DNA from: Streptomyces monashensis
GTDB lineage: Bacteria > Actinomycetota > Actinomycetes > Streptomycetales > Streptomycetaceae
Length of the DNA stretch: 64,000 bases
Reading direction: 5' to 3'
Assembly: GCF_001866665.1 (NCBI RefSeq)
Contig: NZ_MLYO01000089.1
Location: 1-64,000, forward strand
The notes under the pieces are model-generated. The model was not told the origin of the DNA and searched no databases. It was given only the letters and a program-made list of their open reading frames with translations. A program made the translations under genes and the position numbers. Positions 7,252-15,983 of this stretch are shown here, piece by piece; the stretch's first letter is position 1, and each line of letters opens with the position of its first letter.

Positions 7252-10200
7252 ATGCCGTTGCCGCCCGCCCCCCAGCCGCTCTTCCGCACCGCCCCGGTCG
7301 CCCTGCTGCGAGCCCCGAGCCGCAGCCACGAGCACCGCGCCGCCTGGGCCGTCGGCTTCCCCACCGACCGCGCGGCCTGCGAGCAGCTGCTGAGCGGTGC
7401 GGCCGGTGACGGCGTCTTCATGGACGCCCTACGGGTCGCCAGCCCCAGCCTGGCGAGCCTCGTGGCCGCGAGCACCGACCCCACCGGGCTCGCCGGTCGC
7501 ACCGACGCCCAACTGCGCCGCGCCGTGGTCTCCGTGCTGCGCTACGAGATCCGGCTGCGCTCCCGTTGCACCCCGTTCGGGCGCTTCGCCGGCGTCGCCC
7601 CGGTCCGCTTCGCCCGCGCGGCCGACGGCCCGGCGGCGAAGGTGTCCTGGTCCGGCCCGGCCCGCAGTCGCACCCGGGTCGATCTCGACTGGCTGCTGCG
7701 CGTGGTCCAGCAGCTTGAGCAGGACCGCGACCTGCTCCCGCACCTGAGCCTGCACGTCCATGCCGGGACCATCCCGCGCGGCGGCCGGCTGGTGACGGCC
7801 GCACCCTCCAACCCCGGCGCCACGGCGGGCGACAGCACCCGCAGCGAGGTCTCGGTCCGGCTCACGCCGGTGGTCGCCGCCGCGCTGGAACTGGCCGCTG
7901 CCGGCACGACCGGCAAGGAGGCCGCCGCTGAGCTGGAGCGGCGCTACCCCACCGCACCACCCGGCGCGGCCGCCGCTGTGCTGGCCACGCTGGTCCGCCA
8001 GGAGTTCCTGATCACGGGGCTGCGGCCGGTACTGGACGGCGGTGACCCGCTCAGCCGTGTGATCGACGTACTGACCGCCGCGCAGCGGTCCGCCGGCCGA
8101 CCGCTGCCGCTGCTGGAGCCCCTGCGCGCGATAGCCGCCGACCGCGACCGCTACGACGCCGCCACCACCCCGGGCGAGCGCGGCGCGGTGCTGGCCGCGC
8201 TGGAGGAGAGGATGCGTCAGCTGGCCGACGCCGACCGGCTGGTCCACGTCGATCTGGCGCTGGATGCCGAGGTGCGGCTGCCGCACACGGTCGCCGAGGA
8301 GGCGGCCCGCGGGCTCGGCGTGCTGTGGCGGCTGTCCGTGCCCGGCCCGGCGCCGCTGCGCGGCTACCACCGGGACTTCCTGGAGCGCTACGGACTCGGT
8401 CGGGTCGTCCCGGTGCTGGAGGTGCTGGACGACACGGTCGGCCTCGGCGCGCCGGCCGGCTACACCTGGCCGGCCTCGTCCCGCAGCGAGGACCCGGCAC
8501 CGCGGCCGGCCCGCGAGCTGGAGCTGCTGCTGGGCCGACTGGCCGCCGAGGCGGTGCGCGACGGCGCCCGGGAGGTGGTGCTGGACGACGACCTGGTGGC
8601 ACGCCTGGCCCCCGGGGAGCCGGACCGCGAGCTGCTGCCGCGCTCCTGCGAGCTGTTCTGCACCCTGGTCGCCGCCGACGAACAGGCGCTGGCCGAGGGC
8701 GACTTCCTGCTGGTCGGCGGTGGCGGACCGGGTGCGCTGGAGGCGGGCGCCACCTACGGCCGGTTCGCCGGACTGGCCGGCTCGGTCAACGAGGAGCTGG
8801 CCGCCTTCGCCTTCCCCGAGCAGCCGGACGCGATCCACCTCGCTGTCGCCTACCAGCCGCGGCTCACCCGGGCGCTGAACGTCGCCAACAGCCCGCGCAC
8901 CGCGGAGCACGAGGTGACCATCGGGCTGCCGCCGGACCCCGCGGCAACCGCCGTACGGCTGGACGAGATCGGAGTGGCCGCCACCTTCGAGCACCTCTAT
9001 CTGGTGCACCTGCCGACCGGCCGCCGGCTGCTGCCGCACGCCCACCACGCGATGGACCTGCGCGGCCAGGCGCCGAACGCCGCCCGCTTCCTGATCGAGG
9101 TCGGTCGGGACGCTCACCGCTCGTATGCGCCCTGGGACTGGGGACCGGCCACCAGCGCGCCGTTCCTGCCCCGGGTGCGCTACGGCCGGGTGGTGCTCGC
9201 CCCCGCCACCTGGCGCCTGGACGAGCTGCGCGAGCGCACCGGCCTCGATCCGGCCGGCTGGGCCGAGGCGGTGCGGCACTGGCAGGAGCGCTGGCGGGCG
9301 CCGCAGCAGCTGGTGCTGACCCGCGCCGACCTGCGGCTGCCGGTCGACCTGTCCGAGCCCTGGCACCGCGAACTGCTGCGCGACGCGCTCTCCAAGGACC
9401 CCCATCTGCTCGCCGTCGAGCCGCCCGGCGGGGAGGAGCGGGCCGACGGCTGGCTGCGGGACACCGAGGACCGGGCGCACCACTGCGAACTGGCGCTGGC
9501 CTTCGTCCGGGAGCCGACGGCCGCGGCGCTCGCCCCCGCCGCACCCCGGGTCCCGGCGGTGCGCCCGGCCGAGCCCAGGCTGGCCGAGCCCGGCGGCGAG
9601 TGGCTGTACGCCAAGCTCTACCTCGCGGGCCGGCAGGCGGACTCCTTCCTGACCGAGCGACTCGCCCCGTTCCTGGCCGAACTTCCGGAATCGGCCCGCG
9701 AGTTGATCGACCGATGGTTCTTCATCCGGTACCGGGACCCGGACGACCACCTCCGGCTGCGGTTCCACGGGCCCGCCGACGGCCTGTGGCGGGAACTGCT
9801 GCCGCCGCTGCGCACCGCGGTCCGGCAGTGGACGGCCCAGGGACTCGTCGGGCGGTTCGTGCTGGACGGCTACGACCCCGAGTGGGAGCGCTACGGCGGT
9901 CCCGAGGCCCAGGCGGCCGCCGAGCGCTTCTTCGCCGCGGACAGCCGTACCGCGCTCACCTTGCTGTGGATCGCCCGGCAGGCCGACGGCGGGAGCGGTG
10001 ACGTGCCGTGGGACAAGGAGACGCTGGCCGCGCTGTCGCTCGCCGCCATCGCGCAGGCCTTCGGCCCGCCGCCCGCGGTGGACGCCCCGGCCCGCTATCA
10101 GGAGCCGGGCGCAGCCTGGCTGGCAGGCAGCGCCGCCGGCGAGCAGCCGCCCGCCGGCTTCCGGACCCACCGGGCGCAGTGGCTGCGGCTGATCGACCCG

Positions 10201-10479
10201 GTCGGCGGCTGGCCCGCTCTGGCCGGGCATCCGCTGGGCGACCGGCTGGCGCAGGCCCTGGCCGACCAGGCCGGTCATCTGCGCGCCTACCGTGAGCAGT
10301 TGGACGCGCTCGCCGCCCGCGGCGCCGACTGGTCGCCGCTGCCCGGGGTGCTGGCGAGTCTGCTCCACATGTCCTGCAACCGGCTGCTCGGGCCCGACCG
10401 GGAGGCCGAGCTGCGCGTACACGCCCTCGCCCGCGCCTGCGTGACCGGGAACGCCGACCGAAGGAAGCACCAGCGGTGA
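7252..10479 (+). CDS. lanB: Lanthipeptide dehydratase LanB (full length, glutamyl-tRNA-dependent type)
   Basis: A 1075-aa protein. The N-terminal two thirds fit the Lant_dehydr_N (glutamylation) domain, with the Arg-rich block VLRYEIRLRSRCTPFGRF (about residues 93-110) diagnostic of LanB proteins. The C-terminal part (about 780-1065; LYAKLYLAGRQADSFLTERL ... FIRYRDPDDHLRLRFHG) is the SpaB_C elimination domain. It dehydrates Ser/Thr of the two precursors through glutamyl-ester intermediates. ATG 7252 is preceded by GAGGGACTGCCACCG. The 3' end overlaps lanC by 4 bp (GTGA), indicating coupled translation. Both domains are in one chain, so this is not the split thiopeptide-type enzyme. Confidence 0.95.
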   Translation: MPLPPAPQPLFRTAPVALLRAPSRSHEHRAAWAVGFPTDRAACEQLLSGAAGDGVFMDALRVASPSLASLVAASTDPTGLAGRTDAQLRRAVVSVLRYEIRLRSRCTPFGRFAGVAPVRFARAADGPAAKVSWSGPARSRTRVDLDWLLRVVQQLEQDRDLLPHLSLHVHAGTIPRGGRLVTAAPSNPGATAGDSTRSEVSVRLTPVVAAALELAAAGTTGKEAAAELERRYPTAPPGAAAAVLATLVRQEFLITGLRPVLDGGDPLSRVIDVLTAAQRSAGRPLPLLEPLRAIAADRDRYDAATTPGERGAVLAALEERMRQLADADRLVHVDLALDAEVRLPHTVAEEAARGLGVLWRLSVPGPAPLRGYHRDFLERYGLGRVVPVLEVLDDTVGLGAPAGYTWPASSRSEDPAPRPARELELLLGRLAAEAVRDGAREVVLDDDLVARLAPGEPDRELLPRSCELFCTLVAADEQALAEGDFLLVGGGGPGALEAGATYGRFAGLAGSVNEELAAFAFPEQPDAIHLAVAYQPRLTRALNVANSPRTAEHEVTIGLPPDPAATAVRLDEIGVAATFEHLYLVHLPTGRRLLPHAHHAMDLRGQAPNAARFLIEVGRDAHRSYAPWDWGPATSAPFLPRVRYGRVVLAPATWRLDELRERTGLDPAGWAEAVRHWQERWRAPQQLVLTRADLRLPVDLSEPWHRELLRDALSKDPHLLAVEPPGGEERADGWLRDTEDRAHHCELALAFVREPTAAALAPAAPRVPAVRPAEPRLAEPGGEWLYAKLYLAGRQADSFLTERLAPFLAELPESARELIDRWFFIRYRDPDDHLRLRFHGPADGLWRELLPPLRTAVRQWTAQGLVGRFVLDGYDPEWERYGGPEAQAAAERFFAADSRTALTLLWIARQADGGSGDVPWDKETLAALSLAAIAQAFGPPPAVDAPARYQEPGAAWLAGSAAGEQPPAGFRTHRAQWLRLIDPVGGWPALAGHPLGDRLAQALADQAGHLRAYREQLDALAARGADWSPLPGVLASLLHMSCNRLLGPDREAELRVHALARACVTGNADRRKHQR

Positions 10480-11834
10480 CCACAACAACAGGGCCCGGCA
10501 GCGCCGCGCGGATCGCGGCGGTCGTCGACCGGGTGGCCGCCGCCCTCACCGACGAGTCGCGCCCGACCGGCCCCGCGGTCGCACTGGAGGGCGGTTCCGG
10601 CGTCGCCCTGCTCCTCGCCGAGCTGGCCCGCCGCGATCCGGGCCGGCTGCCCGCCGCGCACGGCCGGCTGGCGGCGGCGGCCAAGGCCCTGACCGGGACG
10701 GCCTCGTTCGGCGTGCATCACGGCCCGGCCGCGGTGCTGACGGCCGTTCAGGCGGCTGCCCGGGTCGGCGGTCACTATCCGGGCCTGCGCCGCACCCTGA
10801 CCGCACACGTCGCGGCGGAGCAACTGGCCCGCCTCGCGGCCGAGTCCGCCGGGCCGGGGGTGTCCTGGTCCAGCTACGACGCCGTCACCGGCACCGCCGG
10901 CGTCGGCCGGGTGCTGCTCGGCGCGGTCACCGACGGCGACGCCGAGGAGCGGGCCGCGGCGGAGCCCGCGCTGCGCGCCACCCTCGCCCACCTCGTCTCG
11001 GTCAGCCGGCCGGTGCGGGTGGACGGCCGTGAGGTGCCCGGCTGGTGGGTGCCCGGCCACCGCCAGGTGACCGAGGCGGACCGGGCCCGCTTCCCACGTG
11101 GTGACCTCAACCTCGGGACGGCGCACGGCATCGCCGGTCCGCTGGCGCTGCTCGCCCGCAGTGCCGAGCTGGGCGTGGCGGTCGACGGGCAGTCGGCCGC
11201 CCTGCGACGGATCGGCGGCTGGCTGGCAGAGCGGGCCGACCGGGACGCCTACGGGCCGTACTGGGAGCGGCGGCTCCCGCTGGACGACGAGTTGGCCCGG
11301 GCCCGCGGCGAGCGCCCCCCGCCCTCCTCGCCCCACGCCGGCGCCGCGGGGGCCGCCTGGTGCTATGGCACGGTCGGTATCGCAGGCGGCCTGCTGCGTG
11401 CGGCCCGGGTGACGGGCGAGGAGACCTGGAGCCGGCTCGCGCTGGCGAGTGCCCACGCGGTGCTGGCCCGTCCGGGCAGCCTGGACGGTTTGAAGGGCCC
11501 CACCGTCTGCCACGGCGAGGCGGGCTTCCTGCAGAGCCTGTGGAGGCTCGGGCAGCAGGCCGCCGACCAGGCGCTGCTCGAACACTGCGACCGGCTGGCC
11601 GACCGGCTCGCCGCGGCCTGGGACGAACAGGCCGACTACGGCTACCGGCACCTGGCCGGGCCCCGCGGCGCCACCGGCCCGCAGCACGGCCGACCACCGG
11701 TCGAGGACAACCCCGGGATCCTGGAGGGTGCGGCGGGCGTGGCCGCCGCACTGCTCTCGGTGCTGCCGGGCCCGGGCGGGCCGGGCGGCGAACAGCACGA
11801 GCCCGTCTGGGACCGCGTGCTGCTCCTGTCCTGA
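10476..11834 (+). CDS. lanC: Lanthipeptide cyclase LanC
   Basis: A 452-aa alpha-toroid cyclase. The zinc ligands are visible: C296 in GAAWCYGTVGIAGG and C345-H346 in VCHGEAGFLQSLWRL; the conserved GTAHGIAG block is at 214-221. It adds Cys thiols to dehydrated residues, forming (methyl)lanthionine rings. Start is GTG overlapping the lanB stop. After its stop at 11834 there are about 200 bp with no gene before the tRNA region, so the lanthipeptide operon appears to end here without a transporter, immunity protein or protease gene in the window. Confidence 0.95.
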   Translation: MTTTTGPGSAARIAAVVDRVAAALTDESRPTGPAVALEGGSGVALLLAELARRDPGRLPAAHGRLAAAAKALTGTASFGVHHGPAAVLTAVQAAARVGGHYPGLRRTLTAHVAAEQLARLAAESAGPGVSWSSYDAVTGTAGVGRVLLGAVTDGDAEERAAAEPALRATLAHLVSVSRPVRVDGREVPGWWVPGHRQVTEADRARFPRGDLNLGTAHGIAGPLALLARSAELGVAVDGQSAALRRIGGWLAERADRDAYGPYWERRLPLDDELARARGERPPPSSPHAGAAGAAWCYGTVGIAGGLLRAARVTGEETWSRLALASAHAVLARPGSLDGLKGPTVCHGEAGFLQSLWRLGQQAADQALLEHCDRLADRLAAAWDEQADYGYRHLAGPRGATGPQHGRPPVEDNPGILEGAAGVAAALLSVLPGPGGPGGEQHEPVWDRVLLLS

Positions 11835-12039
11835 TCGTGGGCCGTACCGCGCGGGCACCCCGAGACGCCTTCGCCGCTTGTCCGGCCCCTTGACGGCGGC
11901 GACTTCCGGGCACGCCACCGTGCCCTCCGGCAGAGTGGGAGGCACCGGGTCGGCGAGGGAGGACCGCCTTCACGGCGCCGTCGTCGGTATGCAGGCATCC
12001 GGCCGCGTTTGGCCGCCGTTTGGCCGAGCCGGGAGACCA

Positions 12040-12079
12040 AAAGGCCCCTGGCCTGCGTTTCCGCAGGCCAGGGGCCTTT
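12040..12079 (-). terminator. Strong terminator after tRNA-His
   Basis: An 18-bp perfect inverted repeat (arms 12040-12057 and 12062-12079) with a 4-base loop, followed on the minus strand by a T run. It lies 9 bp beyond the 3' end of the tRNA gene. It would also stop rightward transcripts from lanC. Confidence 0.9.
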
Positions 12080-12087
12080 CATGCAAG

Positions 12088-12160
12088 GGTGAGTGACGGG
12101 ACTCGAACCCGCGGCATCCTGGACCACAACCAGGTGCTCTACCAGCTGAGCTACACCCAC
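12088..12160 (-). tRNA. tRNA-His (anticodon GTG)
   Basis: Reading the minus strand gives a full cloverleaf: acceptor GTGGGTG pairing with CACTCAC, D-arm AGCTCAGCTGGTAGAGC, anticodon stem/loop CTGGTTGTGGTCCAG with anticodon GTG, and T-arm GCGGGTTCGAGTCCCGT. The base before position 1 is G (12161) opposite C73, the hallmark of histidine tRNAs. The CCA end is not encoded. Confidence 0.97.
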
Positions 12161-12265
12161 CATGACCGGTGGTGGAACTTGTCGTTTCCCCGACCGGCCG
12201 AGAAGAAGTCTACAGGGTCCGAAGAGGTGCTCGCGCACATGTTTTCGCGAGCACCGTTCCCGGGG

Positions 12266-12868
12266 CTACTGCGCGGGCAGGACGTACTTGGCGGCGATCG
12301 ACTTCGCCGTGTCGGAGTCCGGACCGGGCTGCGGGACGAAGACCGCCTCGCGGTAGTAGCGCAGCTCGGCGATCGACTCGCGGATGTCGGCGAGGGCCCG
12401 GTGGTTGCCGTTCTTCTCCGGGCTGTTGAAGTACGCCCTCGGGTACCAGCGGCGGGCCAGCTCCTTGATGGAGGAGACGTCCACGATCCGGTAGTGCAGG
12501 TAGTCCTCCAGGGTCGGCATGTCGCGCAGCAGGAAGCCGCGGTCGGTGCCGACGGAGTTGCCGCACAGCGGGGCCCTGCCGGGCTCCTTCACGTGCTCCC
12601 GCACATACGCGAGGACCTGCTCCTCGGCGTCCTTCAGCGTCGTGCCGTTCGGGAGCTCGTCGAGCAGCCCGGACGCGGTGTGCATCTGACGCACCACCTC
12701 CGGCATCGTCTCCAGCGCCCGCTCCGGCGGGCGGATGACGATGTCCACTCCCTCGCCGAGTACGTTCAGCTCGGAGTCGGTGACGAGGGCGGCCACCTCG
12801 ATGAGAGCGTCGTCGGACAGCGAGAGGCCGGTCATCTCGCAGTCGATCCACACCATGCGATCGTTCAT
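12266..12868 (-). CDS. orn: Oligoribonuclease
   Basis: A 200-aa DEDDh-type 3'-5' exonuclease: WIDCEMTGL (catalytic Asp/Glu, residues 7-15), the middle CGNSVGTDRGFL segment and C-terminal H-x4-D (NHRALADIRESI). It degrades 2-5 nt RNA and linear dinucleotides such as pGpG. It follows adpA on the same strand after a terminator, an arrangement known from Streptomyces (ornA next to adpA), where it affects development. Start ATG 12868. Confidence 0.97.
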   Translation of the reverse strand: MNDRMVWIDCEMTGLSLSDDALIEVAALVTDSELNVLGEGVDIVIRPPERALETMPEVVRQMHTASGLLDELPNGTTLKDAEEQVLAYVREHVKEPGRAPLCGNSVGTDRGFLLRDMPTLEDYLHYRIVDVSSIKELARRWYPRAYFNSPEKNGNHRALADIRESIAELRYYREAVFVPQPGPDSDTAKSIAAKYVLPAQ

Positions 12869-12958
12869 GCGACCACCCTAAAGCGGGCCGGTGTTTTTCG
12901 GTCCCCCCGTGCCGGTGCGGTCCCGCGGGGCGCCGGGGGCCGCCGGGGCACAAGAGAC

Positions 12959-12987
12959 GGAGGGGGCGGGTGTGGCCCGCCCCCTCC
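12959..12987 (-). terminator. Terminator between adpA and orn
   Basis: A 12-bp perfect GC-rich inverted repeat (12959-12970 with 12976-12987, 5-base loop) just downstream of the adpA stop; most transcripts from adpA probably end here, so orn likely has its own promoter. Confidence 0.8.
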
Positions 12988-12995
12988 GGTTGTGC

Positions 12996-14204
12996 TCAGC
13001 TGCCGTGCCGGGGCCCCGGCAGCAGACCGACCGCGCCCGCCGCCTGCCGGCGGCTCTGCATCGGGACGCCGCTCTCCGGGTGCAGGAGGGCGGGGACCGG
13101 GCCGGTCACCGGGCCCGGTCCGGGCAGGCCGGCCGGGCTGCCCGGCTGGGGCAGCGCGGGTTCGGGCTCACCCGGCCGGTCGCCCTGCGGTCGACGGGCG
13201 CGATAGGCGGCCCGGTAGGCGGCGGGGGACGAGCCGAGCTGGCGGCGGAAGTGCCCGCGCAGCGCAACGGGGGAGCGGAAGCCGCAGCGGCCCGCCACCT
13301 CGTCCACGCTGTAGTCCGACGTCTCCAGCAGCCGCTGCGCCTGGAGCACCCGCTGCGTGATCAGCCACTGCAGCGGCGCGCTCCCGGTCAGCGAGCGGAA
13401 CCGGCGGTCGAACGTACGGCGGCTCATATAGGCGCGTGCCGCCAGCGTCTCCACGTCGAACTGCTCGTGGAGGTGTTCCAGCGCCCAGGCGACGACCTCG
13501 GCCAGCGGGTCGGCGCCGATCTCCTCTGGTAAAGAGCGGTCCAGGTAGCGCTCCTGGCCTCCTGTCCGGCGCGGTGGGACGACCAGGCGGCGGGCCAGCG
13601 CGCCGGCCGCCTCGTTGCCGTGGTCGGTCCGCACGATGTGGAGACAGAGATCGATTCCGGCCGCCGTCCCCGCCGACGTGAGCACGTCGCCGTCGTCCAC
13701 GAAGAGCTCTCGCGGATCGACGTGCACCGACGGATAGCGCTTGGCCAGCGTCGGCGCGTACATCCAGTGCGTCGTCGCGGGGCGGCCGTCCAGCAGGCCG
13801 GCCGCCGCGAGGACGAAGGCGCCGGTGCACAGCCCGACGATGCGGGCGCCCTCCTCGTGTGCCCGGCGCAGGGCGTCCAGCGCCTCCTCCGGTGGCGGCG
13901 AGGTGATCGAACGCCAGGCCGGTACGACGACCGTCCCGGCGCGTGAGATCGCCTCCAGGCCATGCGGTGCGGTGAGTTCCAGGCCCCCTGTGGTCCGCAG
14001 CGGACCTTCCTCGCCGGCGCAGACCAGCAGCCGGTAGCGCGGCACGCCGGCGTCCTGGCGGTCGATCCCGAACACCGACAGCGGAATGGAACTCTCGAAG
14101 ATGGGGCCGCCGCTGAACAGCAGCACCGCGACGATCTCCTTGCGGCGGCGCCCGGAGAGTTTCCGGGCCGCGGCTTCCGGCGCGGCAGTGGAGTCGTGGC
14201 TCAT
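12996..14204 (-). CDS. adpA: AdpA, master developmental regulator (AraC/DJ-1 family)
   Basis: A 402-aa protein starting MSHDSTAAPEAAARKLSG at ATG 14204 (a longer upstream reading is unlikely). Residues 20-190 form a DJ-1/PfpI-like dimerisation domain with the GLCTGAFVLAAAGLLDG nucleophile-elbow segment; residues 240-335 carry the two AraC helix-turn-helix motifs (DVETLAARAYMSRRTFDRRF and VDEVAGRCGFRSPVALRGHF). AdpA is the central activator of morphological development and secondary metabolism. Codon 225 (13530-13532, in DRSLPEE) is TTA, the rare leucine codon read by the bldA tRNA, so expression is under bldA control. The long 5' intergenic region contains an AdpA-type site. Very high identity by eye to the known protein. 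Confidence 0.98.
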   Translation of the reverse strand: MSHDSTAAPEAAARKLSGRRRKEIVAVLLFSGGPIFESSIPLSVFGIDRQDAGVPRYRLLVCAGEEGPLRTTGGLELTAPHGLEAISRAGTVVVPAWRSITSPPPEEALDALRRAHEEGARIVGLCTGAFVLAAAGLLDGRPATTHWMYAPTLAKRYPSVHVDPRELFVDDGDVLTSAGTAAGIDLCLHIVRTDHGNEAAGALARRLVVPPRRTGGQERYLDRSLPEEIGADPLAEVVAWALEHLHEQFDVETLAARAYMSRRTFDRRFRSLTGSAPLQWLITQRVLQAQRLLETSDYSVDEVAGRCGFRSPVALRGHFRRQLGSSPAAYRAAYRARRPQGDRPGEPEPALPQPGSPAGLPGPGPVTGPVPALLHPESGVPMQSRRQAAGAVGLLPGPRHGS

Positions 14205-14583
14205 ACTGCTAAGCCCCCCTCGGTGGTCGCGGCTCCTCGGTTGTGTCGCTCCTGCACGTTTCCCCTCGGTCCTGCACGAGTCCCCCGCCGTAAAGACAGT
14301 CAAGATCGAATCTACTGGCTACCGCGGTCTCACGGTGGCCGGTTCGACACGCCGGACATTGTCGACATGACAACTTGGCGTGAAGCATTCGATCACGAAG
14401 CGTTGCACTCGCGGGGGGTGTAGGGAAGTGCGCCTTGTCGCGGTGGCCGAACCGCGTAGGGTGCGCCGCCGCCCATGGACCCTTTCCGTGCAGGTCAAAC
14501 GGGGGTTGGGGGGTGGTCGCGGCCCCCCTGGGTCGACATCGAGAAGTTGGCTGAAAAGAGACCTTCGGGGGTACGGAAACAGG
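14205..14583. other. Long adpA promoter region, no gene
   Basis: A 379-bp non-coding stretch between adpA and the upstream membrane-protein gene. It is less GC-rich than its surroundings (for example around 14290-14405), as expected for a complex promoter, and contains one clear match to the AdpA recognition sequence. No ORF with Streptomyces codon bias fits here. Confidence 0.7.
14336..14345 (+). promoter_or_regulatory. AdpA-type binding site upstream of adpA
   Basis: TGGCCGGTTC matches the AdpA consensus TGGCSNGWWY at all positions. It lies 132 bp upstream of the adpA start, consistent with autoregulation known for AdpA. A single 10-bp match is weak on its own. Confidence 0.5.
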
Positions 14584-14940
14584 TCAGTTGACCGGTGTCC
14601 GTCCCCGGGTGTGACGTCTGCCGCTTTGCGGCCCGGAACGGTCCGCGTACGGCTCGGCGGACCGCGCGGAGCGCCGGGCGGCGTTCCGCGCGCCGGTGCG
14701 TGCGGCGCCGCGCCCGGCGCTCCGCGCGGCGCACCGTTCCGATCGCCGCAGCAGCACCCGGCACGCGGCCGTGACGGTGGCCAGCCCCAGCGCGGCCCCC
14801 GCGGCGCCGGCCAGCGAGGTGCCGTACCAGACCAGGACGACGGGGACGAGGACGCAGCTGAAGGCGGCCCAGCGGATCACCTCGCTCGCGCCGTCCGGCG
14901 GCGCCGGACGTGGCTGTGCGGCGGATCGCGGTCCGGGCAT
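14584..14940 (-). CDS. Small membrane protein of unknown function
   Basis: A 118-aa protein with two adjacent hydrophobic segments (residues about 20-62: VIRWAAFSCVLVPVVLVWYG and the Ala/Gly/Leu segment after it) followed by a strongly basic Arg/Ala-rich tail that is probably cytoplasmic and disordered. It sits upstream of adpA on the same strand. The gene appears real from composition and topology; no function is recognised. Confidence 0.6.
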   Translation of the reverse strand: MPGPRSAAQPRPAPPDGASEVIRWAAFSCVLVPVVLVWYGTSLAGAAGAALGLATVTAACRVLLRRSERCAARSAGRGAARTGARNAARRSARSAEPYADRSGPQSGRRHTRGRTPVN

Positions 14941-15316
14941 CTCGTACTCCCCTTCGTGCTCCCCGGGTGTACTCCTTGGGGGTACGTCCCGGGTGGCGGC
15001 TCGCCCGGTTCAACGTCCGTTCGACCACTCGGTCACCGGCCGATCACCGGTCGCGCGTCAGTTAACCGTGTGCAAACCGCCTGTACGGGGCAGCAACCAT
15101 TGCGTTACGGGCGCGGCTCGTGCATGCTCCGGTGAACCCACTCCCTGACGTCGGGGGACCGTTTACGGAGCGTGTGCGGGATCTGGGCTCGGGAGGCGTG
15201 CCGCCGTACCCTTGGGGGTATGGGGTTGGGAAGATGTTTCCCGGACACAGCTCCGTGCCTGCTCCGACGCGCAACTGTCGTCCCCGCCCGTAAAGGATCA
15301 AGACGCCGAGACAGCC
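14941..15316. other. Intergenic region, no gene recognised
   Basis: A 376-bp divergent spacer between the membrane-protein gene and the universal stress protein gene. It includes an AT-richer patch near 15055-15075 that may be a promoter; no coding frame or repeat stands out. Confidence 0.5.
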
Positions 15317-15844
15317 ATGGCCGGTCACGAATTCTTCGAACCAGCGGACCGCAAGCGGCCCGTCGCCGATCCCGCGGCGTCCGAGCCCCTGGCGGCGGAA
15401 GAGCCACGCCCCTCCTGCGACCCAGCCTTCCGGCACGGAGTCGTCGTCGGTTTCGACGGCTCCACCTCCAGCGAGCGTGCCCTCGCCTACGCGATCGGCA
15501 TGGCCCACCGCTCCCACGCCGGCCTGATCATCGTGCACGTCGCCAACCGGCTGCCGACGACCGTGTGGGCCGGCTGCGAGCCGCCCGTCTTCGTCGACGT
15601 GCCGGACCACCGCACCGAGGTCCTCGGGCTCGAACTGGCCTGTGCGGACTATCTGGCCGAGGTGCCGTGGATCCTGGTCGAGCGGGGCGGGGACATCTGC
15701 CACGAACTCGAAGAGGTCGGGCGGGAGTACGAGGCGGACGCGATCGTCGTCGGCTCCACGCACGGCATCGTCGGCCGCATCTTCGGCTCGGTCGCCGGGC
15801 GGCTCGCCAAGCGGGCGCGACGGCCCGTGATCGTCATTCCCTGA
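15317..15844 (+). CDS. Universal stress protein (UspA family)
   Basis: A 175-aa protein with one Usp domain: VVVGFDGSTSSERAL at the start of the domain (residue about 43) and the ATP-binding-type signature GSTHGIVGRIFGSVAGRLAKR near the C-terminus (GxxG-x9-G-S/T). The 40 N-terminal residues are polar and variable. Start set at ATG 15317; an in-frame upstream extension to 15212 is not supported by a ribosome site. Such proteins act in stress or dormancy responses; the exact role is unknown. Confidence 0.88.
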   Translation: MAGHEFFEPADRKRPVADPAASEPLAAEEPRPSCDPAFRHGVVVGFDGSTSSERALAYAIGMAHRSHAGLIIVHVANRLPTTVWAGCEPPVFVDVPDHRTEVLGLELACADYLAEVPWILVERGGDICHELEEVGREYEADAIVVGSTHGIVGRIFGSVAGRLAKRARRPVIVIP

Positions 15845-15983
15845 CCACTCCGCACGCTCCAACTCCCCTGGTCCGGCTTCCTTTTGTGCAGCGCGAAACT
15901 ACTCGCGCGTAGAGGTGGTTTGTGCCCTTGTGAAGGGCATATACCGGTCACCCCGCATCAGCACAGCACGAAGGGAGCCCGCC

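Noticed and set aside
6609..7502. Several open frames on the minus strand across the lanthipeptide precursors and lanB start
   Set aside because: They are antisense shadows of the duplicated precursors; they repeat because the DNA repeats, and have no ribosome sites or family resemblance.
7429..10488. A 1019-codon antisense open frame across lanB
   Set aside because: Typical of GC-rich genes, where the complementary frame avoids stops. The Gln/Arg/Gly-rich translation lacks any protein-like pattern.
12040..12160. tRNA-His as an integration site for the RiPP loci
   Set aside because: No integrase and no duplicated 3' tRNA segment were found to either side; the hairpin next to it is a terminator.
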